Shown: positions 1-7,408 of the stretch, one piece after another
How the letters are laid out: every line of letters begins with the position of its first letter
Numbering within the stretch: position 1 is the first letter of the stretch
Position numbers and translations under genes: made by a program
From: an uncultured Desulfovibrionaceae bacterium
GTDB lineage: Bacteria; Desulfobacterota; Desulfovibrionia; Desulfovibrionales; Desulfovibrionaceae
Direction of reading: 5' to 3'
NCBI GenBank assembly: GCA_949427775.1
Contig: CASQEL010000011.1
Location: 1 to 18,314, forward strand
DNA: 18,314 bases
Notes under the pieces: model-generated
What the model saw: only the letters and a program-made list of their open reading frames with translations
Databases searched by the model: none
Told to the model about the DNA's origin: nothing

Positions 1-1833
1 AAGAAAGTACTTGTCTTCCGCGAATTCCCGCACGGCCAGCACCGTGGTCACCCATTCGTTCTGCTCCAGAGGCAGCAGATTGGCGATGTGCATGCCCTTG
101 GCCGTGCGGCTGCCCTCGGGAATCTGATGCACCTTGAGCTGATGCATGCGTCCCTTGTTGGTGAACAGCAGCAGGAACTGATGGTTGGTGGTGGTCAGAA
201 ATTCCTGTACGTAGTCGTCTTCGGCGGTGTGCACGGCCGCGACGCCCTTGCCGCCTCGCTGCTGCTGCTGGTAGTTGTCCAGCGTGGTGCGTTTCATGTA
301 GCCGCGCCGGGACAGGGTAATAACCACTTCTTCGTCCGGAATGAGATCCTCGATGTCGATGCCGGTCAGGGCGTCGCGCAGGATTTCCGTCCGTCGGGGC
401 GTGGCGAAGGTATTCTTGATTTCCAGCACTTCGTCGCGCATGACCGAGTGCAGCACGTCCGTATTTTCCAGAATGGACCGGAAATACTCGATGCGCTGGA
501 GCAGATCCTTGTATTCGGCCAGCAGTTCGTCGCGTTGCAGGCCGGTCAGGCGTTGCAGGCGCATGTCCAGAATGGCTCTGGACTGCGCTTCGCTCAGGCC
601 GAAGCGGGACATGAGGCGTTCGCGGGCTTCGTCCGGAGTTTTGGAGGCCCGGATCAGGGCCACAACCTCGTCGATGTTGTCCAGAGCGATGCGCAGACCT
701 TCCAGAATGTGCGCTCTGGCCTCGGCTTTCCGGAGATCGTAGCGGGTGCGGCGGATGATCACTTCCCGGCGGTGATCCAGAAAACAGCGCAGCGCGGACT
801 TGAGGTTCAGCAACTGCGGACGGTTGTCCACCACGGCCAGCATGTTGATGCCGAAGGATGTCTCCAGCGGCGTGAACTTGTACAGGGCGTTGATCACGAT
901 GTCGGGAATGGTTCCCCGCTTGAGATCGATGACGATGCGGATGCCCCGGCGATCCGATTCGTCGCGCAGATCGGAAATGCCGTCGATTTTGCGGTCGTTG
1001 ACCAGGGCCGCGATCTTCTCCACCAGGGCGGACTTGTTCAGTCCGTAGGGAATTTCCCGGATGACGATGGACGGCGCGCCCTTTTTGCGCTCTTCCAGTT
1101 CCACCCGGCCGCGCACCTTCACCGTGCCCCGGCCGGTGTTGTAGGCGTCGGCCAGACCCTGCCCGGCGTAGACGAAGCCGCCGGTGGGGAAGTCCGGTCC
1201 CTTGATGTCTTCCATCAGGTCGTCGGGCGTGCATTCCGGATCGTTGATGATCCGCAGCAGGCCGTCGCACAGTTCGCCGAGGTTGTGGGGCGGAATGTTG
1301 GTGGCCATACCCACGGCGATGCCGGACGATCCGTTGAGCAGCAGGTTGGGAACTCTGGTGGGCAGCACCGAGGGTTCCTGGAGGGTGTTGTCGTAGTTGG
1401 GCCGGAAGTCGACGGTTTCCTTGTCGATGTCGGCCAGAAATTCCCCGGCCAGGCGGGACATGCGCACGTCCGTGTAGCGCATGGCGGCCGCGGCGTCGCC
1501 GTCGATGGAGCCGAAGTTCCCCTGCCCGTCCACCAGCGGATCGCGCATGGAAAAATCCTGGGCCAGACGCACCAGGGCGTCATAGACCGCCGAGTCGCCG
1601 TGGGGATGGTATTTGCCGATGACGTCGCCCACGATGCGCGCCGACTTCTTGTGCGGCCGGTTGTAGTTGTTGGCCAGTTCGTACTGGGCGAACATGATGC
1701 GCCGGTGCACGGGCTTGAGTCCGTCGCGCGCGTCGGGGATGGCGCGGCCGATGATCACGGACAGGGAATATTCGAGATAGGACTTGCGCAGTTCCTTCTC
1801 GATGCTGATCTGTTGCACTTGCTGATCGGACAC
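1..1833 (-). CDS. gyrA: DNA gyrase subunit A, C-terminus cut by window edge
   Basis: This is the breakage-reunion subunit of the A2B2 gyrase, which introduces negative supercoils. The first 611 codons are present; the family is usually about 800-880 residues, so most of the C-terminal DNA-wrapping pinwheel lies beyond the left edge. The start is GTG at 1833-1831 (MSDQQVQQIS...), with AGG five bases upstream; no ATG fits the conserved N-terminus. Visible motifs are HPHGDSAVYDALV with Ser81 and Asp85 (the positions altered in quinolone resistance, here the usual susceptible residues), catalytic Tyr120 in AAMRYTDVRMSR, and the GyrA box QQRGGKG at residues 524-530, which is needed for supercoiling rather than mere relaxation. 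The gene follows gyrB on the same strand after a 201-bp spacer with strong secondary structure, so its expression may be partly uncoupled from gyrB. The identity is secure. Confidence 0.97.
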   Translation of the reverse strand, partial: MSDQQVQQISIEKELRKSYLEYSLSVIIGRAIPDARDGLKPVHRRIMFAQYELANNYNRPHKKSARIVGDVIGKYHPHGDSAVYDALVRLAQDFSMRDPLVDGQGNFGSIDGDAAAAMRYTDVRMSRLAGEFLADIDKETVDFRPNYDNTLQEPSVLPTRVPNLLLNGSSGIAVGMATNIPPHNLGELCDGLLRIINDPECTPDDLMEDIKGPDFPTGGFVYAGQGLADAYNTGRGTVKVRGRVELEERKKGAPSIVIREIPYGLNKSALVEKIAALVNDRKIDGISDLRDESDRRGIRIVIDLKRGTIPDIVINALYKFTPLETSFGINMLAVVDNRPQLLNLKSALRCFLDHRREVIIRRTRYDLRKAEARAHILEGLRIALDNIDEVVALIRASKTPDEARERLMSRFGLSEAQSRAILDMRLQRLTGLQRDELLAEYKDLLQRIEYFRSILENTDVLHSVMRDEVLEIKNTFATPRRTEILRDALTGIDIEDLIPDEEVVITLSRRGYMKRTTLDNYQQQQRGGKGVAAVHTAEDDYVQEFLTTTNHQFLLLFTNKGRMHQLKVHQIPEGSRTAKGMHIANLLPLEQNEWVTTVLAVREFAEDKYFL

Positions 1834-1861
1834 GGTTGCCTCGGAATATTACGGTGTTGCG

Positions 1862-1890
1862 AAAAAAACGGGGACGGAGGCCGCTTCCCG
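1862..1890 (-). terminator. Possible intrinsic terminator/attenuator ahead of gyrA
   Basis: Read on the minus strand, a short imperfect GC-rich hairpin lies at 1890-1869: arms CGGG/CCCG, then CGG/CCG closing on a three-base loop, with a small bulge. It is followed directly by seven T (1868-1862) and ends 28 bp before the gyrA GTG. This is the layout of a weak rho-independent terminator, and its position suggests attenuation between gyrB and gyrA. The stem is interrupted, so the call is tentative. Confidence 0.35.
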
Positions 1891-1903
1891 GCGGAACTGT
1901 TTT

Positions 1904-1997
1904 CCGAAGGCGGCGGGCGTTTCCGGCGCGGCGCCCAAGACGGAACATGTTCCGCCCCGCGGACCGGCACGGCGCCGGAAACGCCCGCCGCCTTCGG
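1904..1997. repeat. Perfect 26-bp inverted repeat in the gyrB-gyrA spacer
   Basis: The arms at 1904-1929 and 1972-1997 are exact reverse complements over 26 bases. They are GC-rich with a GTTTCC/GGAAAC core and are separated by 42 bp. The centre contains a second, independent 14-bp perfect palindrome (1941-1954). In RNA this would form a very stable long stem; in supercoiled DNA it could extrude as a cruciform. No T-run follows either arm directly, so it is not a standard terminator on its own. It could also be a small palindromic repeat element with relatives elsewhere in the genome. Confidence 0.9.
1941..1954. promoter_or_regulatory. 14-bp palindrome CGGAACATGTTCCG
   Basis: This is a perfect palindrome in the centre of the gyrB-gyrA inverted repeat. 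The same sequence with one mismatch recurs ahead of rfbF (11663-11676), and related half-sites lie ahead of the peptidase gene and the alcohol dehydrogenase gene. It looks like a dimeric-protein binding site (GGAAC-AT-GTTCC), but no factor can be named from sequence. It resembles GAAC...GTTC LexA boxes of Gram-positives, with the wrong spacing (2 instead of 4). Confidence 0.4.
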
Positions 1998-2034
1998 CGC
2001 GGGTTTCTCTTTCCCCGCTCAACGCCTTCCCATG

Positions 2035-4431
2035 TCAAATATCCAAATCCTGCACGCTCAGGGCGTTTCTTTCGATAAACTCGCGGCGGGGTTCCACACG
2101 GTCGCCCATGAGTTGTTCGAAGGCGTCGGAGGCTTCCGCGGCGTCTTCGATGGACACCTGAAGCAGGGTGCGGTTTTCCGGATTCATGGTCGTGACCCAG
2201 AGCTGTTCGGGGTTCATTTCGCCCAGCCCCTTGTAACGCTGGATGTTGATGCCCTTGCGGGCTTCCTCCAGGGTCAGGCGCATGAGTTCAAACACGTCCT
2301 CCGTCTCCACGCTGTCGGTCTTGCGCTCCAGAACAAAGCGCATGCCGCCGCACCGCTCCCGCAGTTCGGCGTACAGCCGCCAGGCCTGCCTGTACAGTCG
2401 CGAGGCAAAGAACTCCGCGCCGCGCCGGGTGCGGTGGCCGCCCTGGTCCTCGAACAGCGCGAAGACCCGCTCCTCGTCCTCCTGCCGCTCCACGGTCAGG
2501 AAGTAGCCGTGCCCGTTGAGCCATTCCACGAACGCGCCGTGTTCGAGCTGTTCCTGGGCGACAAGTTCGCCGTAGCTGATCAGGGCCATGAACAGGGCGT
2601 GCGGCGTGCCGGTGCTTTCGGCGTCGTTGACCCGGCTTTCAAGCTTCTCGATATGCTTCATCAGCTCGATGAGCGCCGGGCCGCTGAACGTCGCGCCGTT
2701 TTCCGCCCGGATGGTCACGTCTTCGCTGACCCGCCGCAGCAGGAAGGCATTGAGTTCGTCATCATCCTTGATGAATTTTTCCATGCGCGCGTTGTGCACC
2801 CGGTACAGGGGCGGCTGGGCGATATAGACATGGCCCCGCTCGATCATCTCCTGATACTGGCGGAAGAAGAAGGTCAGCAGCAGGGTGCGGATGTGCGCGC
2901 CGTCCACGTCGGCGTCGGTCATGATCACGATTTTATGGTAGCGCAGCTTGTCGAGGTCGGTGTCTTCCTCGCCGATGCCCGCGCCCATGGCCGTGATCAG
3001 GGCCTTGACTTCCTTGTTGGCCAGCATGCGGTCGAAGCGGGTGCGCTCCGTGTTCAGGATCTTGCCGCGCAGGGGCAGGATGGCCTGATTGTTGGGATTT
3101 CTCCCCTGCTTGGCCGATCCGCCGGCCGAATCCCCTTCCACGATGAAGAGTTCGGAATCGGCCGGGTTCTTGCTCTGGCAGTCGGCCAGCTTGCCGGGCA
3201 GGGCGTTGTCGGACAACGCGCCCTTGCGGCGCACCAGCTCCTTGGCGCGTCGGGCGGCGTCGCGGGCGCGCGAGGCGTCCACGGCCTTGTCGACGATCAG
3301 CCGCACTTCCTTGGGATTTTCCTCAAAAAAGGTGGTCAGTCTGTCGTAGACCACGCCGGAGACGATGCCCGCGATCTCGCTGTTGCCGAGTTTGGTCTTG
3401 GTCTGGCCCTCGAATTGGGGCTGGGGCAGCTTGACGCTGATCACGGCGGTCAGACCTTCGCGCAGGTCGTCGCCGGACAGGGTGGTGCCCTTGAGTTTCT
3501 TGGTCAGGTCCGGCTGGTTCTTGACGTAGCCGTTGACGGCGCGGGTCAGCGCCGTGCGGAAGCCCACCAGATGCGTGCCGCCTTCCTTGGTGCGGATGTT
3601 GTTGGCGAAGGTGAGCACGTTTTCCTTGTAGCCCGCGTTGTATTGCAGGGCGAAGTCCACGGTCACGTTGTCGGTGACGCCTTCCCCGAAAATGACGGGG
3701 TGGATGCCGTTTTCGCCGGAATTGAGATCCCTGACGAACTGGCTGATGCCGCCTTCCGCGTGGAAGCGGTGGGTTTCGCCGGTGCGTTCGTCCAGGCAGG
3801 TGATGCGCAACCCCCTGTTCAGGTAGGCCAGTTCCTCGAAGCGCTTTTTAAGCGTCTCGTAGGAAAATTCGCTCACCTCGAAAATTTCCTCGTCGGGCTT
3901 GAAGCGCACCGTGGTGCCGTGGCCGTCGGCCTCGCCGATGACGGTGAGCGTGTCCTGGGGCACGCCTCGGGCGTAGTGCTGGCGGTAGCGTTTGCCGTCG
4001 CGGCGGACGGTGACGGTGAGCCATTCGGAGAGCGCGTTGACGCAGGACACGCCCACGCCGTGCAGGCCGCCGGAAACCTTGTAGCTGCTGTTGTCGAACT
4101 TGCCGCCCGCGTGCAGCACGGTCATGACCACCTGGACGGCGGGCACGCCTTCCTTGGGGTGGATGTCCACGGGAATGCCCCGGCCGTCGTCGCGCACGGT
4201 AACGCTGTTGTCCACGTGCAGGATGATTTCGATATGCGAACAGAATCCGGCCATGGCCTCGTCGATGGAGTTGTCCACCACTTCATAGACCAGATGATGC
4301 AGGCCGCGGACATCGGTGGAGCCCACGTACATGGCCGGACGTTTGCGGACGGCGGACAGTCCCTCCAGAATGGTGATGGAGGAAGCGTTGTAGCCGCTGT
4401 CGGGGGAATTTCTGGAAACTTCGGGAACCAT
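2035..4431 (-). CDS. gyrB: DNA gyrase subunit B
   Basis: This is the ATPase subunit of gyrase, 798 residues, the length of the long Gram-negative type. The N-terminal GHKL ATPase domain shows Glu50 and Asn54 in YEVVDNSIDEA, the DDGRGIP loop (81-87) and the GGLHGVGVSCVNAL lid motif (121-134). The transducer QTKTKLGN lies near 343-350. The TOPRIM domain has EGDSAGG at 432-438 and the metal-binding DADVD at 506-510. The stretch of about 550-720 is the insert typical of proteobacterial GyrB, and the tail GLGEMNPEQLW (735-745) contacts GyrA. The start ATG at 4431 shares its A with the dnaN stop (TAATG), so translation is probably coupled to dnaN. recF, often found between dnaN and gyrB, is absent here. 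The identity is secure. Confidence 0.98.
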   Translation of the reverse strand: MVPEVSRNSPDSGYNASSITILEGLSAVRKRPAMYVGSTDVRGLHHLVYEVVDNSIDEAMAGFCSHIEIILHVDNSVTVRDDGRGIPVDIHPKEGVPAVQVVMTVLHAGGKFDNSSYKVSGGLHGVGVSCVNALSEWLTVTVRRDGKRYRQHYARGVPQDTLTVIGEADGHGTTVRFKPDEEIFEVSEFSYETLKKRFEELAYLNRGLRITCLDERTGETHRFHAEGGISQFVRDLNSGENGIHPVIFGEGVTDNVTVDFALQYNAGYKENVLTFANNIRTKEGGTHLVGFRTALTRAVNGYVKNQPDLTKKLKGTTLSGDDLREGLTAVISVKLPQPQFEGQTKTKLGNSEIAGIVSGVVYDRLTTFFEENPKEVRLIVDKAVDASRARDAARRAKELVRRKGALSDNALPGKLADCQSKNPADSELFIVEGDSAGGSAKQGRNPNNQAILPLRGKILNTERTRFDRMLANKEVKALITAMGAGIGEEDTDLDKLRYHKIVIMTDADVDGAHIRTLLLTFFFRQYQEMIERGHVYIAQPPLYRVHNARMEKFIKDDDELNAFLLRRVSEDVTIRAENGATFSGPALIELMKHIEKLESRVNDAESTGTPHALFMALISYGELVAQEQLEHGAFVEWLNGHGYFLTVERQEDEERVFALFEDQGGHRTRRGAEFFASRLYRQAWRLYAELRERCGGMRFVLERKTDSVETEDVFELMRLTLEEARKGINIQRYKGLGEMNPEQLWVTTMNPENRTLLQVSIEDAAEASDAFEQLMGDRVEPRREFIERNALSVQDLDI

Positions 4432-5585
4432 TAAACGTCTTCCTCGCTATAGTACGTCGTGTCGGCGATTTTCATGGGCATGATGATCACGGTATAGTCC
4501 GGATCGTCCTTGCCGGTGACGCCGCAGGGGCCTTCGGGGCCGGTGAGGATCAGATCCAGCCGGGCGGAGATGAAGTGCCCCATGATATCCATAAGGTTGC
4601 GCGTGGGAAAGGCGATGCGCGGGATGTTTCCCCTGTAGACGGCCTCCAGGCTTTCATTGGCCGATCCCACGTCCTGTCCCTGGGCCGAGAGCACGGCCTC
4701 GCCCTCGCTCAGATCCATATAGGTGCAGCGGTCGTTGTCCGTGTTGAAGATGCTGATGCGCCCCAGGGCGTCCACGCATTCCTTGCGGTCGAGCTGCAAC
4801 GCGCTGCTGTTTTCGGCGTTCAGTTTGGACAGGAAGACCATGTAATCGGGATACTGATAGGTGGCGCGGGGCAGACTCAGCATTTCCCGTCCGTCCAGGG
4901 TGCGCAGATACAGGCGCTTGTCCGTGATGTTCAGTTCGATTTCGTCCCCGCCCAGCCACTTTTTGAGTTCCTGAAGATATTTTTTCTGCACCAGCACGCC
5001 TTCTTTCGGCAGCCGGGCGGCCAGTTCGTCGTGGGTAAAGCCCACCAGGGCGAACTGATGGCCGTTGAGTCCGCAGACTTCGATGCGTCCGTTCTCCACC
5101 GGCTTGATATAGAGGCAGGCGATGGCGTCCATGGCGTCGTCGTCGCCGATGCAGAAGGCCACACGTTCCAGAAGATCCTGCAGAAAGTCTCCGGACCAGA
5201 CCACGGCTCCCTCGGCCGGAAATTCCGAAAAGTTCTGGAACCAGACCTGATCGTTCACCGGCAGCTTGTACTTGCGGCGTCCCTGCTCCAGCAGCAGGGT
5301 ACCGGAAGCGGCGTCCAGCGTCACCTGAATATTTCCGGCCGGAAGCTGGCGCACCAGATCCACGAAGGCCCGGCCCTGCACGCCCACCAGTCCCGGTTCG
5401 GCCACCTGGGCCGGATAGGAGCCGGAAAATTCTATATTGGCGTCCGTGGCCATGATGGACACGTTTTCGCCTTCGGCTTTCAGCCAGACGGAACGCAGAT
5501 AGGCGGCCCCGGTTTTGGCGGGAATGATGGCGGCCGCTTTTTGCAGGCCCTCGATGATCTGCTCTTTTACAAAAACAAGTTTCAT
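4431..5585 (-). CDS. dnaN: DNA polymerase III beta sliding clamp
   Basis: This is the ring-shaped processivity clamp that holds the polymerase and partner proteins on DNA; 384 residues. The start chosen is ATG at 5585 (MKLVFVKEQIIEGLQ), which matches the family N-terminus and has AGGAAG five to ten bases upstream. A longer in-frame reading to 5702 only adds 39 unconserved residues. Three clamp domains are recognisable by pattern, including ATDANIEF in domain 1 and FPTRNLMDIMGH near the end. The usual C-terminal VIIMPM is present but is followed by 13 further residues (KIADTTYYSEEDV), whereas most clamps stop at MPMRL. The gene lies 142 bp after dnaA and overlaps gyrB by one base. The 142-bp gap carries a short CGTTCC/GGAACG inverted repeat (5682-5694) and no promoter I would trust. 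Confidence 0.97.
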   Translation of the reverse strand: MKLVFVKEQIIEGLQKAAAIIPAKTGAAYLRSVWLKAEGENVSIMATDANIEFSGSYPAQVAEPGLVGVQGRAFVDLVRQLPAGNIQVTLDAASGTLLLEQGRRKYKLPVNDQVWFQNFSEFPAEGAVVWSGDFLQDLLERVAFCIGDDDAMDAIACLYIKPVENGRIEVCGLNGHQFALVGFTHDELAARLPKEGVLVQKKYLQELKKWLGGDEIELNITDKRLYLRTLDGREMLSLPRATYQYPDYMVFLSKLNAENSSALQLDRKECVDALGRISIFNTDNDRCTYMDLSEGEAVLSAQGQDVGSANESLEAVYRGNIPRIAFPTRNLMDIMGHFISARLDLILTGPEGPCGVTGKDDPDYTVIIMPMKIADTTYYSEEDV

Positions 5586-5727
5586 AATTTCTTCCTGGTA
5601 ATGATTTTTGGGCCTGACGCTTTGTTCCTTTCCGAGGCAACGTCCCGAGTATCCTGAAATTTTTTTGTCATCCGAAAGTGACGTTCCGGGAACGGAAGAC
5701 ACGCCCGGCCGGGAAAGGGAGCCGTTT

Positions 5728-6990
5728 TCAGCGCCCGGAGCACTTTTGTTTCAATTCTGTCACCAGACGTTGCACATCTTTGTCACTAACCAATAAAGAA
5801 GTAATCTTTTTAATGGAATGGACAACCGTGCTGTGGTCCTTGCCGCCGAAAAAACGGCCCAGGGCCGGGTAGGACGTGCCCTGCATTTCGCGGCACAGAT
5901 ACATGGCGATCTGCCGGGCGCGCACCAGGGCCGGGTGGCGTTTGCCGCCAAGAATATCCTTGGGGGGCACATCCAGATGTTTGGCCACGGTCCGCACGAT
6001 GTCCTCCGGACCCATCGGCCGTCCGTCGCCCGCGCCGTGCAGGATGTTTTCCAGATCCGTTGTGGTTATAGCACGCTGTTCCAGGGACTGAAAGGCCGAA
6101 ACTTTCAATATGATTCCGCTGAGATACCTGAGTTGCGCACATCGCTGGGCCAGCAGCAGCAGATGATCGCGGTCCAGTTTGAGGCCCTCGCCCCGGCAAC
6201 GCGCCTGGGCAAAACGCAGACGCACGTCGAGATCCGGTTCCTTGAGTTCCACCACCAGTCCCGCTTCCAGACGGGAGCGCAGTCCCTCGCTCAGCCCGCG
6301 CAGGGCGGCCGGTCTGTCGGCGCAGGCGAAAATCATCTGGCGGCGGGTGTCCAGGAAGGCGTCCACGATGCGGATCAGGTGCTCCTGGAGGGCGGCGTTG
6401 CGCGCCGCGTGGTGCAGATCGTCCACTACAAGAACCCGGCGATCCCGAAAAAGGGCGGGACTGTTACGCGCGGCCACGGTCTCGGTCAGTTCGTCCACGC
6501 CGCCGCTGAAGACCGCCTCCCTCCCGTGCGCGGCGGACAGGGCGTCGGTCAGGGCCCGCAGAATGTGCGTCTTGCCCGTGCCGCTCTTGCCGCAGACGAT
6601 GAACGGGTTGTAGGCGTGTCCGGAAGAGGGATCGGCCACCCGGCGCGCCGCCGCAAGAGGAAAGGCGTTTTTGTTGTTGGCGATGAAATCGTCCAGGGTG
6701 TACGCGGCGGGCGGCGTTTCCCGGGGCGGCGTCCGCCGCGTCGGCGCGGCCGCGACGCGGTAGACGAGTTCCGGAGAAATGCCCCGCTCCTCGAACCAGC
6801 GGGTCACGGCGCGTTCAAAGATCGGCTGTCCTTCCCGCGCGAACCAGGGCGCGAAATGGACATGGGGAAAGAATACCGTCAGACGAGCCGCCGCGCTGTC
6901 GTATTCCAGCAGCAGCGGATCATACCAGCGGCGCAGCTCTTCCGGAGAGCGGTCCTGTTGCAGTCGATCCCTGAGTATGTCTTTCAGCAT
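5728..6990 (-). CDS. dnaA: Chromosomal replication initiator protein DnaA
   Basis: This ATP-dependent initiator binds DnaA boxes and opens oriC; 420 residues from ATG 6990 (MLKDILRDRLQQ). This start fits the family's domain I, and an earlier ATG at 7095 adds unconserved sequence. Domain I spans about 1-80, with a short linker rich in Pro, Thr and Arg (81-96). The AAA+ domain follows, with Walker A GKSGTGKT (134-141), Walker B VLVVDD (186-191) and a sensor/arginine segment GLRSRLE (236-242). The domain IV helix-turn-helix has HPALVRARQIAMYLCREM and the DnaA signature GGKDHSTVVHSIKKI (382-396). The ribosome-binding site is weak (AAGG ten bases upstream). The protein is somewhat short compared with the E. 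coli protein because the linker is reduced. It heads the leftward dnaA-dnaN-gyrB-gyrA block. Confidence 0.96.
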   Translation of the reverse strand: MLKDILRDRLQQDRSPEELRRWYDPLLLEYDSAAARLTVFFPHVHFAPWFAREGQPIFERAVTRWFEERGISPELVYRVAAAPTRRTPPRETPPAAYTLDDFIANNKNAFPLAAARRVADPSSGHAYNPFIVCGKSGTGKTHILRALTDALSAAHGREAVFSGGVDELTETVAARNSPALFRDRRVLVVDDLHHAARNAALQEHLIRIVDAFLDTRRQMIFACADRPAALRGLSEGLRSRLEAGLVVELKEPDLDVRLRFAQARCRGEGLKLDRDHLLLLAQRCAQLRYLSGIILKVSAFQSLEQRAITTTDLENILHGAGDGRPMGPEDIVRTVAKHLDVPPKDILGGKRHPALVRARQIAMYLCREMQGTSYPALGRFFGGKDHSTVVHSIKKITSLLVSDKDVQRLVTELKQKCSGR

Positions 6991-7408
6991 GGGCGCGGAG
7001 CCTTGCAAAAACGCGGTGAAAGCGGGGGTACCCCCCGGCGGGCCGCGCCGGAGAATCAAGGGAAAAAAACTACCAGAAAAGACGCCGTGAAACAAGTCCG
7101 GCCCGCGCGTCGCGCCGCGGAAGCGGACGCGGCGGAAACATCCCCGGCCGTCACGGCGGGCGGCGTCTGTCCGCCTCTGGACAAGAACCGGGGCAGGCGC
7201 TAGGGTCAGCTCTCATGACAAGGCTGTCCGCGAAAAGCCGAATTTTTTCGACCGGCAAGGCGCGCGGCGCGCATCGGGCGAAGCCGTGGGGCGTGTCGCC
7301 GGGGGCGGCCTCGGGACGCATTTCCCCCAATGTCAGAGTATGTTATCGGCGGGACGCCGCTTCGATGCGTCCGGCCGTGGAGCGCTTCGGAACATTTTTG
7401 GAATCGGA
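6991..7408. other. Divergent intergenic gap between dnaA and the M23 peptidase gene
   Basis: These 418 bp separate the leftward replication operon from rightward genes and must hold promoters for both, but no strong -35/-10 pair is evident. There is a perfect palindrome GGGGGTACCCCC at 7024-7035, 33 bp upstream of dnaA, and a run of seven A near 7062. The motif CGGAACAT at 7388-7395 sits just before the peptidase start. I found no match to TTATCCACA or its close variants, so an origin function is not supported directly. A 65-codon open frame (7215-7412) fills half the gap but has no recognisable features. Confidence 0.5.
7024..7035. promoter_or_regulatory. 12-bp palindrome upstream of dnaA
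   Basis: GGGGGTACCCCC is a perfect palindrome whose near edge is 33 bp upstream of the dnaA start codon. This is a plausible operator or initiator-region site for dnaA control, with no known factor assigned. Confidence 0.25.

Noticed and set aside
1579..1593. Quinolone-resistance changes in GyrA
   Set aside because: Ser81 and Asp85 are the usual susceptible-type residues.
88..4434. Very long plus-strand open frame (over 1400 codons) antisense to gyrA and gyrB
   Set aside because: Its product is a low-information His/Gly/Ala/Val-rich sequence with no family motifs. It is the complement of well-recognised gyrA and gyrB; GC-rich coding DNA often leaves an antisense frame open.
4575..5657. Long plus-strand frame antisense to dnaN
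   Set aside because: It is a shadow of dnaN in the opposite strand, with no motif or ribosome-binding site.
6991..7408. oriC with DnaA boxes
   Set aside because: No TTATCCACA or one-mismatch cluster was found by eye on either strand, so the origin is not annotated.
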